A stretch of 64,000 nt of DNA from Enoplosus armatus (Eukaryota > Chordata > Actinopteri > Centrarchiformes > Enoplosidae), in the NCBI RefSeq assembly GCF_043641665.1, contig NC_092191.1:24567581-24631580 (forward strand), in the 5' to 3' direction. The notes under the pieces were generated by a model that did no database searches, had not been told where the DNA came from, and was given only the letters and a program-made list of their open reading frames with translations. The translations under genes were made by a program, and so were the position numbers. Of the stretch, positions 22,514 through 34,510 are shown piece after piece; position 1 is the first letter of the stretch; each line of letters opens with the position of its first letter.

Positions 22514-25457
22514 ATATACCTGTGCGCATGCGCCGACCATGCATGCAGCCTGTTACAGTCGCTCCCGTTTGTTTCTTCTTTTTCTTACTTTTTTTAAGTA
22601 CTGACTTTTGAAGTTGCACCCTCTTCAGTCTCACATGCTGGTGGAGAGAGTTCTGGTACTTTTTTTCACTCTGGAATTACTTTCATTCAAATATCGGACA
22701 GTTGCGCAGCAACTTCTGGGCCACTTTGTTTACTCCAGAGATCAGCTTATCGCTCTGAAGCGGACGTCGACATTCCCGACGACGTTTCCATCGACGGCTT
22801 TCAGATCGTCTGGGCCGACAGGGATTGCACCGGGAGTGGTAAGAGGAAAGGAGGGGGGCTTGCCGTTCTCGTTAACAACAGGTGGTGCAATCCTTCCCAC
22901 ATCACCATCAAGGATTGTGTCTGTTGCCTGGAGATTGAACTGTTGGCTGTTGGACTCAGGCCGTATTATTTGCCCAGGGAATTCTCACATGCCATTGTTG
23001 TGATTGTTTACACCCCCCCCTCTGCCAACCCGAAGTTGGCATGTGACGTCATTCACTCCGCCATAGCCCGTTTACACACTCAACACCCGAATGCACTCAT
23101 TGCTATTTCGGGTGACTTCAACCACGTCACCATGGCTAAGACACTTCCCACCTTCACACAGTATGTGAGCTGTCCCACTAGAGAGGAGAGGACCCTGGAC
23201 TTGCTGTATGCTAACGTGAAGGATGCATACAGCTCCTCTCCCCTCCCCCCTCTGGGTAGGTCAGACCACAACCTAGTGCACCTCAACCCCTGTTATGTGC
23301 CTCTAGTCAAGAGCCAGCCTACAACCATAAGGACAGTGAGGAGATGGTCGGAGGAGGCTTATGAAACACTTCAGGGATGTTTTGAGGTGACTGACTGGCA
23401 GGCACTCTGTGAGCCGCATGGAGAGGACATTGATGGGCTCACAGAGTGCATCACGGATTACATCAACTTCTGTGTGGACTCCACTGTCCTAGCAAGGACT
23501 GTCCATTGTTATTCAAATAACAAGCCATGGGTGACGAAGGACATCAAGGCCATCCTAAATAAAAAGAAGTTGCCTTCACAGCTGGCAACAGGGAGGAGGT
23601 GAGAACGATCCAGGAGGAACTGAAGGCAAAGATCAGGGAGGCCAAGGAGAAGTACAGGAGGAAGCTGGAGTGGAAACTCCAGCAGAACAACATCAGAGAG
23701 GTCTGGAGTGGAATGAGGACCATCACGGGTTACAGGCCGACCAACAACAGAGGAGCTGAAGGCAGTGTAGACCGGGCCAACGAACTGAAGTTTTTCAACA
23801 GATTTGACTCTGTGGGCCCTGCTCGCCTCCCCCATGACTCCTCTGCCGTCTGCCTCCAACCTTCACCTTTTCCACTCCCCCCTCCCCCTCCTGCCCCCCA
23901 CCCCCCTGTGAGAGCTTTCCTCACACCTCGTTCCCCAGTCCCCAGGCTGACGGCACTCTCCAACCTGACAACACCATCCCTCCCCCGCCGGTCACCTCTA
24001 CAATGTGCTTCACTGCTGACCATGTTAGGAGACAGCTGATGAGACTCCACTCAAGCAAGGCTGCAGGACCTGATGGTGTCAGCCCCAGGGTGCTTAAAGC
24101 CTGTGCCCCCCAGCTATGTGGAGTACTTCACCACGTCTTCAACATGAGCCTGAGTCTTCAGAGGGTCCCCGTGCTGTGGAAGACGTCCTGCCTCGTTGCT
24201 GTGCTGAAGACGCCGCATCCCAGTGGCTCCAAGGACTACAGACCCGTGGCACTGACCTCCCACATCATGAAGACCCTGGAGAGACTCGTCCTGGAGCAGC
24301 TCCGGCCCATGGTCAAGCCACACTTGGACCCCCTCCAATCAGCCCCGACTTGCAGTTGAGGATGCCATCATCTACCTGCTCAACCGCGTTTACGCCCAAC
24401 TGGATAAGCCGGCGAACACTGTGAGAGTCATGTTTTTTGACTTCTCCAGTGCGTTTAACACCAGCCATCCGGCTCTACTGGGTGAGAAGCTGACGGAGAT
24501 GTAGGTGGATGCCCCCCTCGTGTCCTGGATTGTCAACTACCTGACTGGCAGACCACAGTATGTGCGCTTACAACACTGTGTGTCAGACAGAGTGGTCAGC
24601 AACACTGGGGCCCCGCAGGGGACTGTCCTCTCTCCCTTCCTCTTCACCATCTACACTACGGACTTCAGCTATTGACCTGCCATCTTCAGAAGTTTTCTGA
24701 TGACTCAGCAATAGTTGGATGTATCAGTAAGGGTGATGAGGTGGAGTACAGGGCTGCTGTGGACAACTTTGTCGCAAAGACAAAGGAACTGACTGTTGAT
24801 CTGAGGAGGACCAAGGCACTGATGACCCCTGTTTCCATCCAGGGGGTCAGTGTGGACATTGTAGAGGATTACCTGGGAGTCCACAAAGACAATAAACTGG
24901 ACTGGGTAAAGAACACTAATGCCCTCTACAGGAAGGGCCAGAGCCGTCTCTATTTTCTGAATGCAGCTGAGGTCCTTCAACATCTGCCAGACTATGCTGA
25001 GGATGTTTTATGAGTCTGTGGTGGCCAGTGCTATCCTCTATGCTGTTGCATGCTGGGGCAGCAGGCTGAGGGTGGCGGACTCCAACAAACTCAACAAACT
25101 GATCCGCAAGGCCAGTGACGTTATAGGGGTGGAGCTGGACTCTCTGACGGTGGTGTCAGCAAGGAGGAAGCTGCGGGGCATCTTGGACAATGCTTCACAT
25201 CCTCTCCATGACGTGCTGGTCAGGCACAAGAGCAGCATCAGTGGGAGACTCATTCCTCCCAAATGTATAACAGAGCGCCACAGGAAATCATTCCTGCCTG
25301 TGGCCATCAAACTGTTCAACTCGTCCCTCTGAGTATCACTGACACTCAGAAGAAAGAGACTGGAAACCTGGACCTACTTCACCTGTTCATATACTACCTC
25401 ATTATTTATTCTTTAAATGTGCCAGTGCAATACATATATGTCATACACAACAGTGCA

Positions 25458-25519
<62 letters not shown>

Positions 25520-25733
25520 GCATACACATTGTTATTGTATATATTTTTTACTTTTATTTTCACTTAAATATTGTAAATGTGTATATTTTTATCTTTCTTT
25601 TTTATTTTCTATTTCTTATTTTTATATGTTGTACATACTTCAGCCCTAAATTTATGCTACTTTTTAATCTTGAATGGGAGCACCGGTACTGTACAATTTC
25701 CCCCCGGGTATCAATAAAGTATTTCTCATTCTG
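22514..25733 (+). mobile_element. Rex1-like non-LTR retrotransposon, copy 1 (defective)
   Basis: Carries an APE-type endonuclease remnant (frame 22943-23602: AIVVIVYTPPSAN, IAISGDFNHVTMA, GRSDHNLVHLNP) and a broken reverse transcriptase (AAGPDGVSPRVLK, PSGSKDYRPVALTSHIMKT, GAPQGTVLSPFLFTIYT, KFSDDSAIVGC). Stops and frameshifts separate the pieces, and the first part of the endonuclease is deleted relative to copy 2. The 3' UTR has an AT microsatellite and ends TCAATAAAGTATTTCTCATTCTG. Assigned to the Rex1/Babar group of CR1-like LINEs from recall. Confidence 0.85.
25460..25513. repeat. (AT)n microsatellite
   Basis: About 25 AT units in the 3' UTR of the Rex1-like copy, ending in a CA-rich stretch. 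Homologous tracts lie in the Rex1 3' fragment at 34270-34510. Confidence 0.9.
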
Positions 25734-25854
25734 ACAGGAGGAACTTAGGGTTCAGTTCAGTGTCTTGCTCAAGGACACCAGCTTTACCTCCTGTGCTAAC
25801 CACTGCGCCACCATGCCACCTCAGCCAGGACTCCATGGGACATCCCAATGGATA

Positions 25855-26240
25855 AATAATAATTATTATTATTTATATAGCACCTTTCCAAAACAGAGTT
25901 ACAAAATGCTTTACAATAAAAACAAGCAACAGATCATACAAGTAAATAAGAGTCAAACTTAAAATATAAACAAGATAAAAATATAAAAGCACAACAAATA
26001 TCATCAGTTAAGACCATATAATAAAAGTGAGTTTTAAGAAGAGATTTAAAAGAGGATACTATGCCTGTGTGAGATCTCCAGACAGGGAGTTTCACAGCTG
26101 AGGGGTCCAAAGAGCAAAGGCCCGGTCACCTTTAGTGACAATTTTGGATCTATTAGTAGGGCCCTGTTGGAGGATCTCAAGCAGTGATCAGACACATAGT
26201 GACCATTTAAGGCTTTAAAAACAGTAAATCTTAAAGAGGA
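25855..26240 (-). mobile_element. LINE 3'-end fragment (L2/CR1-like)
   Basis: The reverse complement encodes decayed FKALNGHYVSDHC and LFGPLSCETP-like stretches, as in the C-terminus of L2-type polymerases. It ends with a GGTGCTATATAAATAATAATTATT tail. Distinct from the L2 family at 26276. Truncated and non-coding now. Confidence 0.5.
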
Positions 26241-26275
26241 CCTATTATGCTTTTCCTTATTTTCTGACATATACA

Positions 26276-27602
26276 TAGTGGACAGGCAGGCCTGAGCCAG
26301 CCCTAACTATAAGCGTTATCAAAAAGCAAAGTTTTGAGCCTACTCTTAAAAGTAGAGAGTGTGTCTGCCTCCCGGACCCAAACTGGGAGCTGATTCTACA
26401 GGAGAGGAGCTTGATAGCTGAAGCTGCTGTTCGGCTTTTGGAGACTCTAGGAACCACAAGCAACCCTGCATTCTGGGAGCACAGTGCTCTAGTGGGGTAA
26501 TAGGGTACTATGAGCTCTTTAAGATATGATGGTACCTGACCAGTAAGAGCTTTGTAGGTCAGGAGAAGGATTTTAAACTCTATTCTGGATTTTACAGGGA
26601 GCCAGTGCAGCGAAGCTAATACAGGAGAAATATGATCTCTTTTCGTGGTTCCTGTCAGTACACGTTCCGCAGCATTCTGGATCAGCTGGAGAGTCTTCAG
26701 GGACTTATTGGGACAGCCTGATAATAAGGAATTGCAATAATCCAGCCTAGACGTGACAAATGCATGGACTAATTTTTCTGCATCTGTTTGAGACAGGATC
26801 TTCCTGCAATGTTATGGAGGTGAAAAAAGGCAGTCCTTGAAGTTTGTTTTACGTGAGAGTTAAAGGACATGTCCTGATCAAAGACAACTCCGAGATTCCT
26901 CCCAGTGGCGCTGGAGGCCAGGGCAATGACATCTAGGGTAACAATATCCTTAGATACTGTGTTTCTGAGGTGTTCAGGGCCAAGAACAACAACTTCTGTC
27001 TTGTCTGAGTTCAACATCAGATGATTTTAGGTCACCAAGGTCTTTATGTCCTTAAGGCATGCTTGGAGCTTGGCTAACTGATGAGGTTGTTCTGGCTTGA
27101 TCGATAAATATAACTGGGTATCGTCCGCATAGCAATGAAAATGTATGTGTTTTCTAATAATATCTCCTAAAGGAAGCATATGTAAGGTGAATAGTATTGG
27201 TCCAAGCACAGAACCTTGTGGAACTCCATGACTGACTTTGGCGTACATGGAGGATTCATCGTTAACATGTACAAACTGAGATCAATCTGATAAATACGAC
27301 TTAAACCAGCTTAGTGCGGTTCCTTTGATGCCAATTAAATGTTCCAGTCTCTGTAATAGGATATGATGGTCAATGGTGTTGAATGCAGCACTAAGGTCTA
27401 ACAAAACAAGTACAGAGACAAGTCCTTTGTCTGATGGAATTAGAAGGTAATTTGTAACTTTCACCAGTGCTGTCTCTGTGCTATGATGAGCTCTGAAACC
27501 TGACTGAAAGTCCTCAAGCAACTTATTGTCATGTAGAAAGTCACACAGCTGGTTGGCAACTGCTTTCTCAAGAATCTTGGAGAGAAAGGGAAGGTTAGAT
27601 AT
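26276..27602 (-). mobile_element. L2-like LINE, copy A (pseudogenised reverse transcriptase)
   Basis: Read on the minus strand: [71 protein letters not shown] and [13 protein letters not shown] (YADD catalytic box), then [14 protein letters not shown] and the C-terminal region. Stops and frameshifts break it near 27024 and 27280. Its upstream end meets the Passport element at the TA at 27602. The same family occurs at 46095-47250 and 55815-58268. Confidence 0.87.
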
Positions 27603-27603
27603 A

Positions 27604-29240
27604 CAGTGCATCCGGAAAGTATTCACGGCGCTTCACTTTTTCCACATTTTGTTATGTTACACCCTTATTCCAAAATGGATTAAATTAATTTTTTTCCTCA
27701 AAATTCTACACACAACACCCCATAATGACAATGTGAAAAAAGTTTTTTTGAAATTTTTGCAAATTTATTAAAAATAAAAAACTAAGAAATCACATGTACA
27801 TAAGTATTCACAGCCTTTGCCATGAAGCTCAAAATTGAGCTCAGGTGCATCCTGTTTCCACTGATCATCCTTGAGATGTTTCTGCAGCTTAATTGGAGTC
27901 CACCTGTGGTAAATTCAGTTGATTGGACATGATTTGGAAAGGCACACACCTGTCTATATAAGGTCCCACAGTTGACAGTGCATGTCAGAGCACAAACCAA
28001 GCATGAAGTCAAAGGAATTGTCTGTAGACCTCCGAGACAGGATTGTCTCGAGGCACAAATCTGGGGAAGGTTACAGAAAAATTTCTGCTGCTTTGAAGGT
28101 CCCAATGAGCACAGTGGCCTCCATCGTCCGTAAGTGGAAGAAGTTCGGAACCACCAGGACTCTTCCTAGAGCTGGCCGGCCATCTAAACTGAGTAATCGG
28201 GGGAGAAGGGCCTTAGTCAGGGAGGTGACCAAGAACCCGATGGTCACTCTGTCAGAGCTCCAGAGTTCCTCTGTGGAGAGAGGAGAACCTTCCAGAAGGA
28301 CAACCATCTCTGCAGCAATCCACCAATCAGGCCTGTATGGTAGAGTGGCCAGACGGAAGCCACTCCTTAGTAAAAGGCACATAGCAGCCCGCCTGGAGTT
28401 TGCCAAAAGGCACCTGAAGGACTCTCAGACCATGAGAAACAAAATTCTCTGGTCTGATGAGACAAAGATTGAACTCTTTGGTGTGAATGCCAGGCGTCAC
28501 GTTTGGAGGAAACCAGGCACCGCTCATCACCAGGCCAATACCATCCCTACAGTGAAGCATGGTGGTGGCAGCATCATGCTGTGGGGATGTTTTTCAGCGG
28601 CAGGAACTGGGAGACTAGTCAGGATAGAGGGAAAGATGAATGCAGCAAAGTACAGAGACATCCTGGATGAAAACCTGCTCCAGAGCGCTCTTGACCTCAG
28701 ACTGGGGCGACGGTTTATCTTTCAGCAGGACAACGACCCTAAGCACACAGCCAAGATATCAAAGGAGTGGCTTCAGGACAACTCTGTGAATGTCCTTGAG
28801 TGGCCCAGCCAGAGCCCAGACTTGAATCCGATTGAACATCTCTGGAGAGATCTGAAAATGGCTGTGCACCGACGCTTCCCATCCAACCTGATGGAGCTTG
28901 AGAGGTGCTGCAAAGAGGAATGGGTGAAACTGCCCAAAGATAGGTGTGCCAAGCTTGTGGCATCATATTCAAAAAGACTTGAGGCTGTAATTGCTGCCAA
29001 AGGTGCATCAACAAAGTATTGGGCAAAGGCTGTGAATACTTATGTACATGTGATTTCTCAGGTTTTTTATTTTTAATAAATTTGCAAAAATCTCAAAAAA
29101 ACTTTTTTCACGTTGTCATTATGGGGTGTTGTGTGTAGAATTTTGAGGAAAAAAATGAATTTAATCCATTTTGGTATAAGGCTGCAACATAACAAAATGT
29201 GGAAAAAGTGAAGCGCTGTGAATACTTTCCGGATGCACTG
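27604..29240 (+). mobile_element. Full-length Passport-like Tc1/mariner element, copy 2
   Basis: 1637 bp between TA at 27602-27603 and 29241-29242. Ends are CAGTGCATCCGGAAAG and its inverse. Terminal repeats and transposase are nearly identical to copy 1 at 11724-13357 but in the opposite orientation. Inserted at the 5' border of L2 copy A; no L2 sequence is recognised beyond its right end. Confidence 0.93.
27982..29076 (+). CDS. Tc1-family transposase (Passport-like), copy 2, stop codon lost
   Basis: Open frame of 364 residues; the first 346 match copy 1. The usual TGA after ASTKY is TGG here (STKYWAKAV), so translation would run 18 residues into the terminal-repeat region. Catalytic residues D159, D250 and E285 are present, and residue 280 is the conserved Asp (SPDLNPIEHLW). 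N-terminal paired-like helix-turn-helix and GRP box are intact. Differs from copy 1 at a few sites (V49, A207, D280). Functional status with the extra tail is unknown. Confidence 0.92.
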   Translation: MSEHKPSMKSKELSVDLRDRIVSRHKSGEGYRKISAALKVPMSTVASIVRKWKKFGTTRTLPRAGRPSKLSNRGRRALVREVTKNPMVTLSELQSSSVERGEPSRRTTISAAIHQSGLYGRVARRKPLLSKRHIAARLEFAKRHLKDSQTMRNKILWSDETKIELFGVNARRHVWRKPGTAHHQANTIPTVKHGGGSIMLWGCFSAAGTGRLVRIEGKMNAAKYRDILDENLLQSALDLRLGRRFIFQQDNDPKHTAKISKEWLQDNSVNVLEWPSQSPDLNPIEHLWRDLKMAVHRRFPSNLMELERCCKEEWVKLPKDRCAKLVASYSKRLEAVIAAKGASTKYWAKAVNTYVHVISQVFYF

Positions 29241-29242
29241 TA

Positions 29243-30207
29243 CACCCAAATTATCCCAACATTTACCTCAGAACATTAGTTAATAATTTTATTCTGCTTT
29301 TTCCCAATAAGCAGGTAATAAATAGCTGGTCATTTCTTTAATACATTTCCAGGAAATTAAAATGAAGTTAACTGATAGCCATGAGGTAACACAAACACTT
29401 TATTCCCAAGTCCGTTGTTTCCTGGTAAATTGATGATAATTAGCAAGTAACTTCCTTGAAATTTCTTACCAAAATTGCAACTAAATAATTGTATAATTAT
29501 ATTGTCTTTGATAAGTAACTCGTAATTTATTTTATATAGTCCTACCAAGTTAATTAATAGGCATAGTTAGACTCAAAATATAAAGGAATTACATACCTTT
29601 GTAATTTGGCCTACATTATTTTACATGGAAATACAGCATAGAGGGGGTCAGTTTTGATATTCACCTAGAGCTAAGTTGTCCTTGCCTGCTTGTGATAGGC
29701 AATGAGTGTAGCACTGCAAAACAGAATCTGGGGGTTAACAACTTGCCTTACCAGGCACAGCCTTGTTTTCAAGGATGGACTAGTTGAAGGTGTAGGCTTG
29801 GTGTGTCACTTCAGTTGCTGAGGGTTCAGCCTGACGTAGGTGACCCATCACCCGCTAACATGCATGATCTAATAGAAATTACTTGCCAAGTATCTTTTGT
29901 TTATATTTTCTATCCAATTTTTAGTTTTTAAAATTAACTGAAACCATTGACTTAACATACAGACCTCATTTATGATAGCCTATTCACGTCAGGGGATGAA
30001 TTGTCACCACTTACCTTACATGTAACTTATAACAGGCATGTATCTGAATTGTTACTGCTTAACTTCCAACTAGTTTCTTCCTAACTTCTGCTAATCATGC
30101 CAACTTCATTTCCAACTAGTTTCTGCGTAACTTCTGCTGATCAGGCCTGTAAATTGAAGTGAGTTGATGCAGCTTAATTTCCATTTGTAACAAATCTCCT
30201 GAATGCC

Positions 30208-30213
<6 letters not shown>
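29243..30213. other. Intergenic, no gene recognised
   Basis: Unique-looking AT-rich sequence without recognisable features. A pair of ACTTCTGCTxATCA phrases near 30075 and 30130 is a minor local duplication. Confidence 0.45.

Positions 30214-30264
<51 letters not shown>
30214..30264. repeat. (TA)n microsatellite
   Basis: About 25 TA units. Frames through it are artefacts. Confidence 0.95.
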
Positions 30265-30267
<3 letters not shown>

Positions 30268-30521
30268 ATATTGTATATTGTATATTAATAATTACAGACA
30301 AATACATCATATTCAAGAATGTGAGAAGTGTCCTTGCTTGAGGCATGATAATGTCTTCACACCACTAAACAAGTTAAATGTCACTTTTTATATTTTGAGA
30401 CAACAAGACATTAACAAAAATGAATAACAGAAAAATAACAACTAACCTTTAAATAACGCTCTGACGTCTTTCAAAAGCTGTCCAACCACTCCATCACATG
30501 TGAATAACTGCGGTATATCTG

Positions 30522-33345
30522 TTACAGTCGCTCCTGTTTGTTTTCTTGTTTTTTCTTACTTTTCTCCTTTATTCCTTTATTATTTATTTAACTGTACTTT
30601 TTAAGATACTGACTTGTGAAGTTGTGCCCTCTCCAAACATGCTGGTGGAGAGAGTTCTGGTACTTTTTTTCACCGTGGAATTACTTTCATTGAAACATCG
30701 GACAGTTGCGCAGCAACTTCTGGGCTGCTTTGTTTACTCCAGAGATCAGCTGATTGCTCTGAAGCTGGCCGGCTTGGAAACCAGAACATCGGAGATCCCT
30801 GCTGAAATCTGGAGAAAAACACACAGAGGATGCAGACGGGGAACGTAGCGACGAGGGAAGAGAGTTGGGTCGAGACAACAGAGGCTTATGGAGAAGAGGA
30901 GATATAAGCCGTGTCTCCCCTCTGTCATCATGGGCAACGTGAGATCGCTGGCAAACATGATGGACGAGCTAACGTCGCTGGCCAGGAGTCAGAGGGACTA
31001 CCGGGAGTGTAGTTTAATGTGCTTTACAGAGACATGCACCAGGACATTCCCAATGACAACGTATCCATCGACGGCTTTCAGACTGTCCAGGCGGACAGGG
31101 ATTGCACCGGGAGCGGTAAGCGTAAAGGTTGGCTTGCCGTTCTCGTTAACAACAGGTGGTGCAATCCTTCTCACATCACCATCAAGGATCGTGTCTGTTG
31201 CCCGGACATTGAACTGTTGGCGGTTGGACTCAGGCCATACTATTTGCCCAGGGAATTCTCACATGCCATTGTTGTGACTGTTTACATCCCTCCCTCTGCC
31301 AGCCCGAAGTCGGCTTGTGACGTCATTCACTCTGCCATGGCCCATTTACAGACTCAACACCCGAATGCATTCATTGCTATTTCGGGTGACTTGAACCACG
31401 TCACCATGGCTAAGTCATTTCCCACCTTCACTATGTGAGCTGTCCTACTAGAGAGGAGAGGACCCTGGACTTGCTGTATGCTAACGTTAAGGATGCATAC
31501 AGCTCCTCTCCCCTCCCCCCTCTGGGTAGGTCAGATCACAACCTAGTGCACCTCAACCCCTGTTATGTGCATCTGGTGAAGAGCCAGCCTGCAACCACGA
31601 GGACAGTGAGGAGATGGTCGGCGGAGGCTTATGAGACACTTATGGTCCATTGTTATTCAAACAACAAACCATGGGTGACAAAGGACATCAAGGCCATCCT
31701 GAATAAAAAGAAGAGGGCTTTCAGAGTTGGCAAAAGGGAGGAGGTGAGAACAATTCAGGGGGAACTGAAGGTAAAGATCAGGGAGGCCAGGGAGAAGTAC
31801 AGGAGGAAGCTGGAGTGGAAACTCCAGCAGAACAACATGAGAGAGGTCTGGAGTGAAATGAGGACCTTCATCTTTTCCACTCCCCCCTCCCCCTCCTGCT
31901 CCTCACAGCCCCCCACCCCCCTGTGAGAGCTTTCCTCACACCTTGTTCCCCAGTCCCCAGGCTGACGGCACTCTTCAACCTGACGATTCCATCCCTCCCC
32001 ACCGGTATCCTCTACAGTGTGCTTCACTGCTGACCATGTTAGGAGACAGCTGATGAGACTCCACTCAAGCAAGGCTGCAGGCCCTGATGGTGTCAGCCCC
32101 AGGGTGCTTAAAGTTTGTGCCCCCCAGCTATGTGGAGTACTTCACCATGTCTTCAGCATGAGCCTGAGTCTTCAGAGAGTCCCCGTGCTGTGGAAGACAT
32201 CCTGCCTCGTTCCTGTGCCGAAGACGCCACATCCCAGTGGCTCCAAGGACTACAGACCCGTGGCACTGACCTCCCACATCATGAAGACCCTCGAGAGACT
32301 CGTCCTGGAGCGGCTATAGCCCTTGGTCAAGCCACACTTGGACCCCCTTCAGTTCGCCAACTTGGAGTTGAGGATGCCATCATCTGCTCAACCGCGTCTA
32401 CGCCCACCTGGATAAGACAGCAAGCACTGTGAGAGTCATGTTTTTTTACTTCTCCAGTGCATTCAACACCATCCGTCCGGCTCTACTGGGTGAGAAGCTG
32501 ACAGAGATGCAGGTGGATGCCCCCCTCGTGTCCTGGATTGTCAACTACCTGACTGGCAGACCACAGTATGTGCGCTTACAACACTGTGTGTCAGACAGAG
32601 TGGTAAGCAACACCGGGGCCCCGCAGGGGACTGTCCTCTCTCCCTTCTTCTTCACCATCTACACCACGGACTTCAGCTGCTGCACAGAGACCTGCCATCT
32701 TCAGAAGTTTTCTGATGACTCAGCAATAGTTGGATGTATCAGTAAGGGTGATGAGGAGGAGTACAGGGCTGCTGTGGACAACTTTGTCACATGGTGCGAG
32801 CAGAACCATCTACAGCTCAACATGACAAAGACTAAGGAGCTGACTGTGGATCAGAGGAGGACCAAGGTGCCGATGACCCCTGTTTCCTTCCAGGGGGTCA
32901 GTGTGGATATTGTAGAAGATTACAAGTACCTGGGAGTCCACATTGACAATAAACTGGACTGGGTTAAGAACACTAATACCCTCTACAGGAAGGGCCAGAG
33001 CCGTCTCTATTTTCTGAGGCAGCTGAGGTCCTTCAACATCTGCCGGACTATGCTGAGGATGTTCTATGAGTCTGTGGTGGCCAGTGCTATCCTCTATGCT
33101 GTTGCATGCTGGGGCAGCAGGCTGAGGGTGGCGGACTCCAACAGACTCAATAAACTGACCTGCAAGGCCAGTGTCATTGTTGGGCTGGAGCTGGACTCTC
33201 TGACGGTGCTGTCAGAGAGGAGGATGCTGTCCAAGCTGCGGGTCATCTTGGACAATGTCTCACATCCTCTCCATGACGTACTACTACCCTAACCCTAACC
33301 CTACTTTCTTCTCTTGAATGGGAGCACCAGTACTGTACAATTTCC
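30522..33345 (+). mobile_element. Rex1-like non-LTR retrotransposon, copy 2 (defective)
   Basis: Starts with the same GTTACAGTCGCTCC leader as copy 1. Contains the endonuclease N-terminus missing there (VIMGNVRSLAN, LMCFTET), then ISGDLNHVTMA and GRSDHNLVHLNP. The reverse transcriptase includes a long intact stretch at 32429-33292 (SSAFNTIRPALLGEKL, TGAPQGTVLSPFFFTIYT, KFSDDSAIVGC, CWGSRLRVADSN). Frameshifts and deletions near 31020, 31435 and 31870, plus a TAG near 32317, disable it. The 3' UTR is mostly deleted and replaced by a telomere-like stretch. Confidence 0.85.
33287..33302. repeat. Telomere-like (CCCTAA)n filler
   Basis: Sixteen bases of perfect CCCTAA register sit exactly where the Rex1-like copy 2 sequence breaks. 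The reverse-transcriptase frame is on the left and the ATGGGAGCACCAGTACTG 3'-end motif on the right. Confidence 0.85.
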
Positions 33346-33934
33346 TGTACAAGCCCCTCAGTTCACCCTCTGCCTGACACAAGCCGTTTGAGCTCCTGTC
33401 TCTTCAAGGCCCACCTCCCTAAAAGCCCACTTTCTTCTGATTGGGCAGGGAGACGCCTCTAAGCCCTGAGCACCACTTTCATACTCAAGCCACTGTGGTC
33501 GACTATATGACAGCAACAGTAACTTAGCATGGAAAATAGATATACGGGACACTGAATTTGATGAATTTACTGTTTATCAGACCACAAATGACACAAGAAG
33601 TAGGTTGGAAAAACGATAGATGCTACTGGAGTGTGTGAGACTACAACAAACACACAACTTTATTCACTGATTTTGGTGAAACATTTTATGGAGAAAATGT
33701 TTTCTGGTTTTCCCTCTGATGTCCTCCGGCTGCTCTGCCTCAACTCTCTGTGATTTATGGAGTTTGCTGATGGACAGAAAGCTTTATAAAGTAACTGCTA
33801 ACTGCTGCTAACTGTAGCTGCCGTTAGCTCAGTTCGCTCTGAGCACCAGGGGAGTGTTGGTGTTTACACCGCCAGCACAGGAGCTTTGGACCGCCGGGAG
33901 GAGGTTTTCAGTCCCGGGCTCCGAGAGTCAGAAG
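33346..33934 (+). other. Upstream region and probable 5' non-coding exon of CALHM2
   Basis: The GC-richer stretch at about 33830-33934 ends in a donor (AGAAG|GTTAGT). The next acceptor on this strand with a strong pyrimidine tract is CTCTCTCTCTGCAG at 35172, 62 bases before the CALHM2 ATG. Start of the leader exon not visible. Confidence 0.4.
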
Positions 33935-34269
33935 GTTAGTCAGCTAACTAAGAGTATAGATATATACATCTATGGCTAAGAGGACTGCTACATGCACAGC
34001 TAACTAGTGAATGGCAGCTACAGTTAGCAGTAGTTAACAATTACTTTAGCAACGAGTAAAGCCATCTGTCCATCAAGAAACTGCCTACTACCTACCTACT
34101 TTCCTTCACAACAGAAAAAGTACTTTCTGTGAGACATACTGAACAACCAGAGTATTACTACGGTACTACTACTATAAGTGTAGTTCTGAGCAGAGCAGCT
34201 CAATAACTTTTTCTTTTTCTTTTTTCTTCATGGGTGTGCTGTCACCGCTGTGCCATGAGCAGATGACCA

Positions 34270-34431
34270 TCTGAGGAAATTACAGTTACATGTGTTCCCA
34301 TTCAAGAGTAGAAAAGTAGAATACATTTAGAAATGAGAAGTATATACAAATAAAGATATAAAAAAATATATATATATATACATTTACAATATTTATGTAA
34401 AGAAAAAAAATGCAATAACACTGTATATGTA

Positions 34432-34478
<47 letters not shown>

Positions 34479-34510
34479 GCACACACATGTATTGCACTGG
34501 TAGGTGAAAT
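34270..34510 (-). mobile_element. Rex1-like LINE 3'-UTR fragment
   Basis: The reverse complement matches the 3' UTR of Rex1 copy 1. It has CCAGTGCAATACAT, an AT/CA microsatellite, GTTATTG, AATATTGTAAATGT and CTTGAATGGGAACAC. No coding part remains. Confidence 0.7.
34442..34475. repeat. (TA)n microsatellite
   Basis: TA tract flanked by GT and CA runs inside the Rex1 3'-UTR fragment. A shorter TA tract lies at about 34366-34380. Confidence 0.9.

Larger units (their letters stand above)
22416..25818 (-). mobile_element. tRNA-derived SINE split by a Rex1-like LINE
   Basis: The left piece (22416-22513) carries the SINE tail up to CAAGGTGCTGGTC. The right piece (about 25734-25818) resumes with AACTTAGGGTTCAGTG and ends ACCACTGCGCCACCATGCC. 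Comparison with the uninterrupted copy at 16775-17068 shows the two pieces join into one SINE with some internal loss. The LINE therefore inserted into it. Confidence 0.75.

Noticed and set aside
23509..24338. Minus-strand frames across the Rex1-like copy
   Set aside because: Antisense to recognisable endonuclease and reverse-transcriptase text, GC-biased shadows.
25263..25734. Tyr/Ile-rich frames at 25.3-25.7 kb (also 340-534, 30203 and 34286)
   Set aside because: Products of TA microsatellites and AT-rich tracts.
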